Shown here piece by piece: positions 43,613 to 54,765 of a stretch of DNA of 64,000 nucleotides (positions are counted from its first letter, which is position 1; each line of letters begins with the position of its first letter). The stretch covers positions 23,038,001 to 23,102,000 of the forward strand of contig NC_084930.1 in assembly GCF_958298935.1 (NCBI RefSeq), given 5' to 3'. The position numbers were made by a program, and so were the translations under genes. This DNA comes from Phragmites australis (Eukaryota > Streptophyta > Magnoliopsida > Poales > Poaceae). Below the pieces are notes generated by a model. It was not told the origin of the DNA and ran no database searches. It was given only the letters and a program-made list of their open reading frames with translations.

Positions 43613-44914
43613 ATGGCACCACCAGCCATCGATTCGGCTTAGGTGCCAGAAGGAGATATAGTGCCGCTATCAAACATTGAAGAAGGTAGCCCGAGCCACT
43701 ACCTCAACCTGGACCAAATAGACGCTTGTGGAGGCATGTGTTCTACATATTGTCATATAGGTTCTCAATAGTTTTTTCACTTATGCGCAAATGCTTGATG
43801 CTTCGGAGGGTCATGAAAATGAGCAATCCCAAGAGCGATATCATGTCCGAGGTCCCTCGAAGATGCGTACGAGATAGTTTGTGATCACGAAGGTCTCAGT
43901 AGAAGGGGAGCCAACTGCACCAGAGAGAGTTCTGGGGCCATACAAGTCAGTTTGTAGGATTGTTGTTAAGAATCATGTACCCATTAGCTACAGAATGTGG
44001 ACTGGCGAATGAGGTGATCCGCACCTGGTTCCTGATTCGACCAAGAATGACATTTTGTGGCCCAAGATATTAGAGAAGTTCAACTTCCCTGAAGACGCTA
44101 ATGACCATGGGCCTTTCATTTAAGAATTGAAAGGGCGTACTGAATAGAACCTATGTGCAGAAAGGTACAACACCAGAATTCCGCAAATGGCTGCAACTGG
44201 AAGATCATTGGCAAGCCTTTGTAGAGTACAAGTTGTCAAAAGAATCACAAAGGTTGAGTGACGTGAATAAAGCAAACTCGAAGAAGAACCTCTACCACCA
44301 CACAATCGACAGTCGTGGGTACATGAGAAAAGAACGGTAGTGGCAACAATAGCTAGATGAACTATGAGAGAGAGGTGTCACGCCTGAGATAGAGGTCTAG
44401 AGCGAATGATCGATGTGCTTCCTTCTTGGGTGGGGCGTTTCTTATTCGTTTGATGGAAGCTTATGCTTTACAGAGGAATAGATAGCATAAACAATACACT
44501 GACAATGTCTCCTAATTTTGCGTGCTCTAGCCTTGATGGTCGTTGAAGTAGCTATGCATCCACGAGAGTTCTGGGAGCTAACCCCATCACACATCCCGTG
44601 GACCTCATTACCGCACGAACACTGTGTGAACTACACATTGGTGCTAGGAACATTACCATCAAGGTGGCTTTTGACATGGCTTATCCCTGCAGCTCCCATT
44701 AACATTTGCACAGAAGTCAGATACTGGAGGGCTACGTTGTGGTCCAAGTAGACGAAAAAAGTTGACCAGTACCGTCATGTTGAGGTAGACTACCGTGCAA
44801 AGGAGGGGACGAACACTATAGGAGAGAACATGCATACATTCATCATGTGGGAGAAGGCCTACATAGTGTTTCCACAAGGGACAGCTCTTGAGAACCTCTT
44901 CTCTCCATGACACC
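43613..44914 (+). pseudogene. CACTA second gene: Transposase_24-like part (copy D)
   Basis: Exon 1 starts at 43613 (MAPPAIDSA, then a TAG). The next exon begins at about 43791 (MLDASEGHENEQSQE), followed by VLGPYKSVCRIVVKNHVPISY. The diagnostic stretch is 44155-44337: TPEFRKWLQLEDHWQAFVEYKLSKESQ and RLSDVNKANSKKNLYHH, then DSRGYMRKER, which fits the plant Transposase_24 (Ptta/En/Spm) pattern. Positions 44500-44914 hold a domain with VDLITARTLCELHIG-like and GENMHTFIMWEKAYIVFP words, as in copy B. Stops occur at about 43640, 43876, 44010, 44338 and beyond. A TNPA-like DNA-binding role in the nucleus is known for related elements; here it is inferred. Confidence 0.75.
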
Positions 44915-46790
44915 CCAGGCCGCTATTGCCTCAAAGATCTCCCTCTCCTCAGCCATCTCCTAGAAGTAGTCCACCTCCCCAGCCATCACTTTAAAGAAAT
45001 TCACCGCTCAAGATCTAGCATCATCAAGAAGCCAACCATCAGCTTGGAAAACACGATCAGGCTCCGCACCATCCAAGTAGACGACATAATCTAAAAAGTC
45101 GGTGCCATATAAGAGGGTTTTGGAACCCAAGGATGTTTATTCACTCACTATTGAGGAAACCAAAAAGATTGTGGACACCAGTGTAACTAGACATTTCCAT
45201 CCTCCACCACCTCCACCGAAGCTTGTTGTGCCTGAAGATACCATAATTTTTTCATGAATATGGCCAAAGCTAAACATACGGGGGCCACTTCAAGTAAGCG
45301 CTGAGTGACTATGAACATATCAGTAAGAAGTAGGCCAAGAACAAATCAGGTCCAATCGTTCAGGATGCTACAAGCATTAGGGACTTCCTAACTTCTTCTA
45401 GATTAACAGCAGAAAAACTAGCATGGCTTATTGTGGGGGCAGATATTGCAAAGTTGGATGTTACATGGCTGTTTGAGTTGGGCAAACATTTGGTCAAACC
45501 AGATATAGAAAGAAACCTTACAACTCAAATACACTGATTACATCAGGGGTACTTGGAGCAGTCCAGGCAGGGTTATTAGGCATTCCCCACAAGATACACA
45601 GATGAATATTTCCTCAACAGGGATGGCTCCTTCTGAGTGCAATTCTTGTACCTGTATGAACTATACAAGGAAGATGCCCTCCACGTGGCTATAGTCAGAG
45701 CATGGACTCTGTAACTGACTTATTCATATAATTCACATTATATGATCTTGTACCTTGAAATTGCATAGCTAACTTCTCTTTTCGTAGAATGGAGTTCCGC
45801 GCATGTAGACAAGAATTAGATAATAAAGTAGGATTCATCGATCCTGGGCATGTGAACAAAGAACTTGTAAGGAAGTATCCAGACTTCACCGAGGAGTACT
45901 TATTGAAGTGTCTGCGTCACCACCAATACAAGAAATTTGTACACTTACCATATAGCTTTGAGTATGTGTTTGCATGCTAGTGCGTTATGCTTTTATAGGC
46001 AACTTGATTCTAGTACTAATTTGCTATGATGATATAATATTGTTGCAGTATTAATTGGATCCTCCTTATCATCTACCTGAACTTGAGCAAGATCATTATC
46101 TTGGACTTGCAAAAGAGAGATAAGACAACTTACCAAGACCTCATCGACATGCTAAATAGGTAAATTTGATAATTTAATCTTCTCGACGATTGCATCTAAG
46201 TTTAATTGGTATTTGTATTCATGTCCAGGGCATACACAAGATATCACAAAAAGAGCGTGATCCACTTTCCATTCAGGAAGTAGTATGATGTAGAAACCGA
46301 CCTTTCGGTACGCAGGGAGTATTCATGACTTGCATTTCCTACTGAATAAAAGGTTCAATTCATTCCACTGACAAATCCTTTCCTCTTGAAGTGTATGAGG
46401 CAACCACCCAGCAATAATCTCTGTGAGTTTTATGTTCTTCCTTTCATGAACGCATTCAACGTAGACAGAGACGTTGTCAGATACAATGATCTCAAGGTAT
46501 GAAATTACAAATAGATGCCTTCTTTTCAATTTCTATACGTTGAAGGACTAATTCTTTCTATTCTTCATATGCAGCACTCCAAACTACACATAGGTGCATT
46601 ACAACCTGCATAAATACATGCCCTTCAAGAACAGATCGCCGAGTTCTTCCTGGAAGATGTTATCAACCCAAACAGTGAGTTTCATGAACCAATCGTGCCA
46701 TCGACGCGGGACAAACCTTCAGATACCACCGTAACTTCTAGTAGAGAGAATATGACTAGGAGGAAGTCTACCAGGGGGTTATACTACTTA
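44915..46790 (+). pseudogene. CACTA second gene: Ulp1-like (C48) C-terminal part (copy D)
   Basis: After a charged linker and DFLTSSRLTAEKLAWLIVGADIAKLDV (about 45385-45465), an exon reads FLNRDGSF and FLYLYELYKEDALHVAIVRAW (45612-45711). An intron runs to TTTTCGTAG at about 45787. The exon at 45789-45965 reads VGFIDPGHVNKELV and KFVHLPYSF. Next come a block near 46052-46160 (ILLIIYLNLSKIIILDLQ) and a block near 46387-46500 (CMRQPPSNNLCEFYV and FMNAFN). In Ulp1-like proteases the order H-W, D, Q and C-G-x-Y-V is expected. The final block has N-N-L-C-E-F-Y, so the cysteine motif is recognisable, but the catalytic histidine region is broken. Many stops make it inactive. Confidence 0.65.
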
Positions 46791-46917
46791 TATATCACCA
46801 AATAACACCATATTAATGAATGACATTATTTACTATATATTAATAAAGCACATGAATTACTATGTATTAGTAATATGTCTTTATTATTGATTTACATTAA
46901 ATGTGTCTTATTGTATG

Positions 46918-47080
46918 CATGTATTGAGAGGGAGAGACATGTATTGAGAGGGAGAGAGAGACGGAGAGGTCGAGGAGAGTGAAAGAGGATAGAGAGGAGA
47001 GAAATAGAGATATCGAGAGCGAGAAAGACGGAGGGAAGAGTGAGACAAGGAGGACATAGAGGAGAGGGAGGACAGACAAG
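46918..47080 (+). repeat. Purine-rich (GA-rich) tract near the right end
   Basis: About 160 bp are nearly all G and A, based on GAGAGGGAGAGA. The word CATGTATTGAGAGGGAGAGA is duplicated at 46917 and 46939. The tract lies immediately before the right subterminal array. Confidence 0.9.
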
Positions 47081-47336
47081 TCACTACCGGCTGAAAGCTT
47101 CAGCCGACAGTGATGCTCTGGACATCACAACGAGCCAATACTATCAGTCGATAGTGATACCATAAGCATAACTGCTAGCTAGTGGTTTGGGCGGCGGTGA
47201 TAACCCCTTTCATTGGCGGTCCACCCGGCCGGCAGTTATAGTCGAGGACTACCATTGCCTGTTACCTAGGCTGGCTCCAAAGCCAATAGTGAAGGGAGTT
47301 TTGGAGCTGGCAGTGATGTACTGTTCTATAGTAGTG
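47081..47336 (+). repeat. Right subterminal array and terminal repeat (copy D)
   Basis: CACTACCGGCTGAAAG, GCCGACAGTGATGC, CAGTCGATAGTGATACC, GGCTGGCTCCAAAGCC and GCTGGCAGTGATG lead to the terminal CTATAGTAGTG at 47326-47336. Confidence 0.85.
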
Positions 47337-47832
47337 GCAGCTGCTGGTCCGATGGCATCCATTAACGCAACCCAGCTTGTCCCCATTCTGCACAAATCAC
47401 GAAGGCCTACTCGAATGGAACCGGTGAACTGGCAATGTTGTTTCACACGCCGACAGAGAGCCATGCCGGCAAGCGGGAATAGAGGGCAGGTGGACGACCA
47501 CAAAATCACCACAAAATCTCCTCCAGGAATTTCACTCTATTCAAAATTCAAAGTCCCCCAATAAATATCACAATTCCATAGCTAGTACCACGGTTTTATG
47601 GTCAAGGAAGAAAGAATTGTGGCAATCCAACGACAATAGCCAAGAACGAAGCCACAGTGCTGCAACAATTGTAAGAGGAAGGGCCAAGTAACTGAGCCAA
47701 CAATTGGCTTTGTTTGTTGAGAAACGGTGGGGTAGAGGGAACTGAGACAGTGACACACCCAACATTTTATAATGGGTGTCCATAGTTAAAAAAATTATTT
47801 GATAACCAAGATACGTTGCACATTTGGATCAC
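47337..47832. other. Unassigned
   Basis: No gene or repeat recognised. A 125-codon plus-strand ORF starting at 47187 crosses the CACTA terminus and is therefore a chance frame. Confidence 0.5.
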
Positions 47833-48006
47833 AGTGAGCTAGGGGTGAAAATGGAACATATAGTTTTTTATTCGATTTGTGCAATATGGATGCAGGTATG
47901 GCAGCCTTTTTAGAAATCTGTACAAATGCGGGTGCGGATATGGATAGTTTCGTACATATGCATATATGGGTATGGTATTGCAATAAACCAACAGATATGG
48001 ATTATC
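47833..48006 (+). mobile_element. Possible hAT-like fragment
   Basis: TAGGGGTGAAAATGG at 47833 followed by repeats of GGATATGGAT/GGGTATGG-type words is the usual look of a widespread plant hAT-type non-autonomous repeat. It appears cut off by the gypsy LTR start at 48007. The opposite terminus is missing. Confidence 0.4.
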
Positions 48007-49245
48007 TGTAACACGCTAAAATTCAATTTTTGCAATATTCAAAATTTTGTTAGAAATTTAGTAGGTGTTGCAATTTTGTTCCATAGAAGAAATTAATTTC
48101 TAAATTTTAATTGACATAGGTTATATAAGTTTGTTGCATTCATGCCATCGTAGTTGCAATAGGTTTTATATGTGGAAAAAGTTTGAAAAAAATCACTAGA
48201 AGTCGCTCATTTAAAACCCCTTTGGAATTTGAAGCAAAATCTAAAAAGAAACGCAATTCAAAAATCCAAAAATCTCCTCAGGCCGAATTCTTCCCTGGCT
48301 CACCTCCCTTCTTTTCCCCGAGTGGGCAGCACCCCTCTCTTTTCCCCCCTCGCGCCGGCCCGTTAGGTCAAGCCGACCCCTCTCCGCCTTCATCCGCCGC
48401 CAAGTGGGCCCTGCCTAGCCGAGCCGGCTCTCCGCCCCGAGCCACTCCCCACCCGTCTCTCTCTCTATCTGTGCGGGCCCGGGATGAGCCGACCGAGCTG
48501 AGCCGCCGCCCGCCGGCTCTCCTTCCTCTTCCTCCCTCCGCCTGAACCCGACCGCCCCAATCCCACCATCGTTTCAAATCGGCGCCATCCCTCACCGTAA
48601 TTCGCAAATCAAAGCACATGGCCGAGATCCCCGCCCCTTATTTACTCAATTATGGTCGTTTCCCCCTTAAGTGGCCCTCTCAATCATGGAAACCGCCGCA
48701 CTTTCTCCAATTAGGGCCGCCGGCCAAATCCCTTCCGTGCGAGGTTCCGAACGTTTTCCCCCGCTTTCCCCTCTTTTTCACGTACGGATTCAACCTCGGC
48801 ACTGTGTCCTCTTAGCCGCCGGTGAAACATGCCGCCGCCCTCTCTCTTCTATTCCGATCCAACACCGGCCATTCTCACGTGATTGTCATCCTAGCAGGAC
48901 CCCAAGGAGTTGATCCCGGTGCTCGCCATCGTCGTTGAGCCGTCGGAACGCTGGCCCCGTTGTGACCAAGCACCGCCGCCCACCATTCTCCATCGCTGGC
49001 TACCCTCCGACCTCCTCCGCTGGTGTGAAGCCCACTGTGAGAACCCCTGTGCTCCCCTCTCTCTTATGCGATTTTCCCCGTTGAGTTCTAGGGCCGGACA
49101 TGTGTTTTCATGCGAGCTCCGACGAAGCTCCGGCTGTGCGCCACCGTCGGCTGGCATTTGGTAAACATGGCACTGGTATTGGAAGACAAACGCCGTATGC
49201 TCGGTGAAGATCACAAGAGAAGAATGGTCTCACAAGGACAACGCT
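48007..49245 (+). repeat. Decayed gypsy LTR (plus strand)
   Basis: TGTAACACGCTAAAATTC at 48007 is a typical gypsy LTR start and closely resembles the start of the minus-strand LTR at 51300 (TGTAACACCC). It is AT-rich for 280 bp, then GC-rich (48290-49160), with a donor-like CCCACTGTGAG near 49032. The 3' end and the primer site are not visible. A deletion appears to join it to late gag near 49245. Confidence 0.65.
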
Positions 49246-50645
49246 CAGGTAGTAACTCTCACCCATGCATCATGCTGCCCAAAGGATAGCAGCAATTATC
49301 CACTCAGTTTAGACCTTAAGTAGCAGCACCTCGTCAAGGGAGGCAGTACCCTCGCTCCAACACCAACTACAACACAATAACCTCAGCCAAGAACCCTAAT
49401 CCACAGGCTCCAACTTGACGTGCATGCTTCAACTGTCATGAGATTGGACACTATGCCAATCAGTGTCCTAAGAGGAGGTAGAACCAATCACCGGTTCCAT
49501 TCAACTTGAACACACCAACGAAGACACCTGCTCCAACTCAGAACCACAATCAGTACCAAACACCAGCACCACCTAACAGAGCCCAACAGAACCATGTGAA
49601 GGGACATGTGAACCATGTCTCAACAGAAGAAGCTCAGGATGCACCTGATGTCGTACTCGGTATGTTCTTTGTCAACTCAGCCCCTACATTCGTTTTGTTC
49701 GATTCTGGATCCTCACATTCATTCATTACATCCAAGTATGTGGTCAAGCATAGTTTGCGAGTAACAACCTTGAAACATAAGATGCGAATTAGCTCACCTG
49801 GTGGAGAAATGAGAGCTAGTCTCATCTGCCCTAAGTTAAACATTAAATTTAGGGGGATAGAGTTCCCTGGCAATCTCATCGTCCTGAAATCAGATGGGCT
49901 TGATGTGATCTTGTGAATGGATTCGTTAGCGAAGTTTTAAGGAGTGATAGAGTGTGCTAGAAGGGTAGTCACCTTGGAGAACGGAGAAGATGTCAAGGTA
50001 GAGTTTGTGGTAGACACATCGTCAGCAGAGCAATGCAAGTTGAACCATCTTTAAGGATCGACAGTGGACCTGATACGGATAGTAAGTGAGTTTCCAGACG
50101 TGTTTTTAGATGAATTGCCAGGTATTCCACCAGACCAAGACATTGAGTATGTAATTGATCTTGTGCCTGGAACTGTGCCTATAGCTAAGTGACCCTATAG
50201 GATGCCCGCTAATGACCTAGCCGAACTAAAGAACCAAATACAAGAGTTGGTAGAAAAGGGTTATGTTCACCCTAGTACCTCACCTTGGGGAGCACCTGTG
50301 CTCTTTGTGTAAAAGAAAGATGGAAGTCAATGGATGTTCATAGACTACCAAGCACTCAATGAGGTCACCATAAAGAATTAGTATCCTTTACCCAGAATCG
50401 AAGATCTGTTTGACCAACTTACCTGAGCTCGAGTGTTTTCAAAGATAGACTTAAGGTTGGGATACCATCCGTTAAAGATTCGAAAGATAGATATACCTAA
50501 GATAGCATTCATCACCCAATACAGATTGTATGAGTTTACAATCATGTCATTCGGTTCAACTAATGCCTCAGCTTACTTCATGTACCTCATGAATAAAGTT
50601 TTCATGCATTATCTGGATAAGTTCGTGGTAGTATTCATTGATGGC
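49246..50645 (+). pseudogene. Gypsy gag-protease-RT remnant (plus strand)
   Basis: Order and frame show the end of gag, protease and reverse transcriptase. A zinc knuckle CX2CX4HX4C (CFNCHEIGHYANQC) lies at about 49425-49470. The protease core VLFDSGSSHSFITS lies at about 49696, in a 136-codon open piece (49506-49916) that ends at a stop where LGM would be expected. The RT begins with [19 protein letters not shown] and [12 protein letters not shown] words (50260-50470) and reaches FVVVFIDGI at about 50623. The second Asp of the FIDD box is changed to Gly and the sequence ends there. Stops near 50190, 50310, 50380 and 50424 confirm decay. Confidence 0.85.
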
Positions 50646-50791
50646 ATATTCTATGGCGTCATTCAGGCCTTCCAGAAAATGTTCCTGTTTCTTCTCCTCA
50701 GTGTCCACTTCATTGGGTACATATCTGGATAGCTGAGTAAACTTGGTTAGGTACTCCCTCACAGTCATTGGTCCTTGCTTCAAGTTCATGA
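50646..50791 (-). pseudogene. Gypsy gag fragment (minus strand)
   Basis: On the minus strand from 50789 the frame reads [33 protein letters not shown] and [16 protein letters not shown], the central part of gag. Its frame appears to continue into the plus-strand RT remnant without meaning, so the junction lies near 50646. Its upstream side joins GC-rich LTR-like DNA at about 50791. Confidence 0.8.
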
Positions 50792-51300
50792 ATGGGAGAC
50801 GGCGGCCGGCGCGTACTCGTGACCAATCGGAATCCGACCGAGGAAGGAGAAAGGCCTAACATGCAGGACCCGCATGTCGGCGGCTTGGGTGAGGCTACTC
50901 GACACGTGGGCTGGCGCGCGGAGGTGGGCCGAGGCAGGAAGGCAGCCCGGGTGAGAGAGGAGGCCGGGGCGGCTGTTGGATCGAGGCCGAAAAAGAACTG
51001 GGCCGGAAAAAGGAAGAATCCAGCCCACGAAGAGTTTAATCCTTTTCTTTTTCATTTAAATTCAAATCCAAATTCAAATTCAAAATCCAAGAAAAAACTC
51101 TTCAAATAAATTCATCAAAAATCAAATTAAAAATACTATTTACCTAATTCAGCTTGAATGCAAAATAATCACTTATATCCTATGTCATTTATACCTTGTT
51201 TCATATAAAATAGGATTTTCTCTCTTTTAAAATATTTAAACTCATTTTGAACTTAGCAAATTTTGAGAAATTTTAGAAATAGAAAAATTAGGGTGTTACA
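50792..51300 (-). repeat. Gypsy LTR (minus strand), partial
   Basis: On the minus strand the LTR starts TGTAACACCC at 51300, right after a polypurine tract (minus-strand AAGGGGGGTAGG, 51303-51315). It runs through AT-rich DNA with TTTGAATTTGAAT-type repeats into GC-rich DNA ending at the gag fragment at 50791. It is the 3' LTR of the element whose integrase follows to the right, and is truncated. Confidence 0.75.
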
Positions 51301-51303
51301 AAC

Positions 51304-52491
51304 CTACCCCCCTTGGAATGAATCTCGCCCTCGAGATTCACCTGGAGCAGAGAAGAGATGAGGAAACTCTGCTTTCAGATCTTCTTCCCTCTCCCAAGTT
51401 GCTTCATCTTCCGAGTGGTGGCTCCATTGCACTTTGCACATTGGTATTACTTTGGTTCTGGTTACTCTTTCTGATCTCTCAAGAATCTTCTCAGGATATT
51501 CTACATAGGAGAGATCTTCTTGAGCATCCAGTTCCTCCATGGGTAATTGTTCTTCCGGTACTCGAAGACACTTCTTCAACAGGGAGACATGGAAAACATC
51601 GTGCACATCTGACAGGTGAGGCGGTAATTCCAACTGATAAGCCACTTCTCCCCTTTTATCCAATATCTTGAAGGGTCCAATGAATCTTGGTGACAACTTT
51701 CCTTTAACCTTAAATATACGAAGACCCCTTATAGGCGAAACCTTAAGATAGACGAAATCTCTAATTTCGAAAATCAATTCTCTTCGCCTATTATCAGCAT
51801 AACTTTTCTGTCTAGATTGAGCAATCCTCAGATTTTCTCGAATTACCTGGACCTGTTTTTCTGCATCTCGTAGAACCTCTGGGCCAAAAACCTGACTCTC
51901 TCCCGTCTCATTCCAGAAAAACGGTGTTCTACATTTCCTTCCATACAAGGCTTCAAATGGAGACATTTGGAGGCTTGTCTGATAGCTGTTGTTATACGAG
52001 AACTCGGCATAAGGCAGACTTTTGTCCCAACTCTTTCCATACTTAAGAGCACACACTCTCAGCATATCTTCCAATATTTGATTTACCCTTTCTATTTGAC
52101 CATCTGTTTGGGGTTGATAGGCAGAACTAAAATTCAACTTTGTGTCAATAGACTCATGTAGCTTCTGTCAAAACTTAGAGGTAAACTAAGTTCCTCTATC
52201 TGAAATAATCTTCTTTGGTATTCCATGCAAACATACTATTCTTGACATATACAACTCTGCTAGTTTAGCTCCACTATATGTGGTTTTTACTGGAATAAAA
52301 TGGGCGACCTTTGTCAAACGATCAATTACCACCCAAATAGAATCATATCCATTCTGGGTACGGGGCAATCCAACAATAAAATCCATACCGATCTCTTCCC
52401 ACTTCCACTCAGGTATCTTCAAGGGTTGCAGTAAACCTGCTGGTCTCTGATATTCTACTTTGACTTTTTGACAAGTATCACACAGGGCTAC
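51304..52491 (-). pseudogene. Gypsy integrase and chromodomain remnant, interrupted by the young insertion
   Basis: Read on the minus strand from 52491 the piece has CDTCQKVKVEYQRPAG, WKWEEIGMDFIVGLP (first catalytic Asp), YDSIWVVIDRLTKVAHFIPV and KKIISDRGT (second Asp), ending at 52186. A short gap with stops follows. The frame then runs from about 52137 to 51304: [20 protein letters not shown] (catalytic Glu), [20 protein letters not shown], a [14 protein letters not shown] module and a C-terminal chromodomain-like end (VQWSHHSEDEATWEREEDL). The upstream half (zinc finger, RNase H, RT) lies beyond the young element, outside the window. It is close to the integrase of the young element and belongs to the same chromovirus group. 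Confidence 0.88.
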
Positions 52492-53118
52492 TGTCACGGC
52501 CCAGAGTTTCTAAAACATGTAGTTAAGTGCTAATGGGTGTCATTAGCATCATTTGTTTGGTTTTGAGCAATTTTAGGCATTTCAATTTTCAATTAAACAA
52601 ATCGTAAAAATCAATATTAGTTGATGCGTTGTCAAGCAACTCACCATATTGCTATACAACATAGGGTTGGAAACAATTTTAGAAATTAATAGATGTCAGG
52701 AGGAGAATATAAATGAATTTTCCCAAATTTTTGGGAATTGTTTTAAAGGCATAAAAATCAAAACAAGTTAGAAAAGCTTGCCTCTTTAGAGAATTTTCAT
52801 TTGAATTTGGTGCAAGCTTTTTGGGTCAAACAAGGTAAAATGGATTGTTCATGATTTATAGAAGCCAACAAAATTTGTTCCACAATTTTTAGACCACAGT
52901 AAGACCTCCACCTTGATAACCAAAGTAGTGAAGATATTTTTGCCTGGCGGTCACTGTTCGTCGGCCCCACCTGTCATCCCCTTCGCTCAGACAGCCTCTG
53001 CTCCCCCTTCTCCCGCTCTCACAGAGCAAGGCGGTGCCGCAATCCTTGACTTCGGTGGCCATCTCCACGTCGCCGGCCAAAAGATCGGCCCAGGACTTAT
53101 CTCCTCCTTCGCCTCTGC

Positions 53119-53126
53119 TTTATATC
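53119..53126 (+). promoter_or_regulatory. Candidate TATA box of the LTR promoter
   Basis: TTTATATC is followed by a CT-rich stretch (CTCTCTCTCCCTCGC) and then by a GC-rich leader, as in many grass promoters. The same box lies at 62512-62519 in the right LTR. The start site would be about 30 bp downstream. This is inferred from sequence only. Confidence 0.5.
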
Positions 53127-53149
53127 TCTCTCTCCCTCGCTTGCTCTTC

Positions 53150-53418
53150 CTGTCGCCCAGCACACCACAGCGCCGAGCTGCATTGCGCCGCGCCGCTGGC
53201 CAAGTCCGACGCGCCACCAGCAAGCTCCCTCGAGCCCGAGCCCAGTGGAGCCGCAGGGAAGAGCGTCCCGAGCTCCTCCGCCGTTTCCCCTCCTTCCCCG
53301 GCCGTTTCCCACAAGGATTGGAGCCATCCACGCCTTCTTCCCCAACGGCGGTAGCCGAACTCCGCCGCCCTTCGTCGAACCGCCGTGCCCTCGCTTCTCC
53401 GGCCCAACCTGCTGCACG
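53150..53418 (+). other. Putative LTR leader exon 1
   Basis: A GC-rich stretch ends at CTGCACG, followed by GTGAGT at 53419, a strong splice donor. One frame that would continue into exons 2 and 3 is closed by TAG at 53352-53354, but is open as CAG at 62745-62747 in the right LTR. I see no ATG in that frame after the presumed start site, so it may be an untranslated leader. The 5' end is approximate. Confidence 0.5.
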
Positions 53419-54765
53419 GTGAGTTTCCCCGTGTTCCTGTACACCTTATGCGCGCGCTGTTTTCCTCCCGTCCCGTCACCGGCGCGTGTGTCCGCGATGA
53501 CCGAGCCGCCGCCGCCTCCCCGCGCGTGCCGCCAGCCGTGCCGTCGTCGAGCTCGTCGGCTGGCAAACGCGCCGTTAGGTCCACGTGCTTGCGTAGAACG
53601 CGTAGGGTGCTCGGTTAGGATTATTGCACCGCCGTTCGCCGACGGCGAGGCAAAGCCGTGCCGCCGCCGTGAAGTCCCACTGTCCGCCGCCGCTGACCAT
53701 CCTCCGGCCGTCGCCAGCGACCGCGTAGGCCTCAAATGGATCCGCGCGCTCGTGCTGGTGCTGCAGCTGTCCCTCCCGGCCGCCTGACTTGCGCCGCTCG
53801 CCGCCGGCGGGCACGAACCGAGCCCCGGCCGGCCGCGCTGCGCAGTGTCCTGGGCGCGAGTCAATTTTGACTCAGGTCAAAATACGCCGGCCCCACTGTC
53901 AGTCGCAGCGGCTGGCCGAACCCGAGTGGAAAAAGGTTTAGGGTATTTAAGTATAAAAAAAAATCAAAAATTGCGAAATGAATATTTATTTAGTTGATAA
54001 ATCAGCTGAAAACTTGAAAAGTGCAGAGGAAATTGTGTAGAGCTCCAAATTTCCTAAAACCAATTTTGTTGGTTTTGTTGTATCATGATCTGTTCATTAA
54101 AAATACCAGTGGCCATGAAATGTGTGCTGTGAATTATTGAATTAATAAAATATGTCTAAGCTTTGATAATTTATAATTAAAGTTTGGTATTTCCAAAATT
54201 GATGAATCTAATTTTGTTGGCCTTGTATCATCATACTCTGCACATGAAAAATACTAGGTGTTGTGAAATGTATAATTAAATTTGTTCAATTAATGAAATG
54301 TGTTTAATCTTCAATAATTCATAAACAATTTTTGATGAGTCCAAAATTTGTAAGTCCAGCTTTGTTAATCTTGTTAAATTATGCCATGTTCAGTAAAAGT
54401 GCTAGGGTTTATGAAATGCTTACTGAGGATTGGTGAGTTGTCAAAATGGTTTCAATCTTTCAACATTTCATGTTTTGTTGGTCTATAAATAGAGTTGTGT
54501 AAATTATATTAGTGGGTTCCCTATTTCCTTAAAAGGGTCACCCTCATGTTAAGTATAGTTAGTTTTCTTTTTAGATTTAAACTGAGAGTTAAGCTTAATC
54601 AATTTAGGAAGTTGTTAAAATGCTGAATAATAATTCAGATTAGGAAATCCTTAAGGCTTTTAACTCATGGCATAAGTGCATTGCATCTCCACTGTTGTCT
54701 TATAGTGAAGCATCTTTCGTTGCATGTCATTCATATTCATTACATTGCATGCGTGATTCTTTTAG

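Larger units (their letters stand above)
36115..47336 (+). mobile_element. CACTA element, copy D, full length (11.2 kb)
   Basis: Both ends are visible: CACTACTATAGAAATAGCC at 36115, and the inverse of CACTACTATAGAACAGTAC ending at 47336. The first 13 bases of the two ends match exactly. The 3-bp flanks are ACA and GCA, a target duplication with one mismatch. Inside are a left subterminal array, a TNP2-type transposase gene, an internal array, a GC-rich exon with a repeat-rich intron, an RNase H1-like module, a second gene with Transposase_24-like and Ulp1-like parts, a purine-rich tract and a right array. All genes carry stops, so the copy is not autonomous. It is the reference for copy A. 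Confidence 0.9.

Noticed and set aside
47187..47564. 125-codon plus-strand ORF
   Set aside because: It crosses the CACTA right terminus at 47336, so it cannot be a conserved gene.
48183..48619. ORFs of 83-120 codons on both strands at 48.2-48.6 kb
   Set aside because: They fall in the GC-rich part of a decayed gypsy LTR; the composition is proline and arginine rich with no domain.
53097..53864. Long minus-strand and plus-strand ORFs in the LTR GC-rich block (also at 62490-63128)
   Set aside because: All three frames on both strands are open because the block is GC-rich. The same ORFs recur in both LTRs with substitutions that ignore codon position, and no domain is visible.
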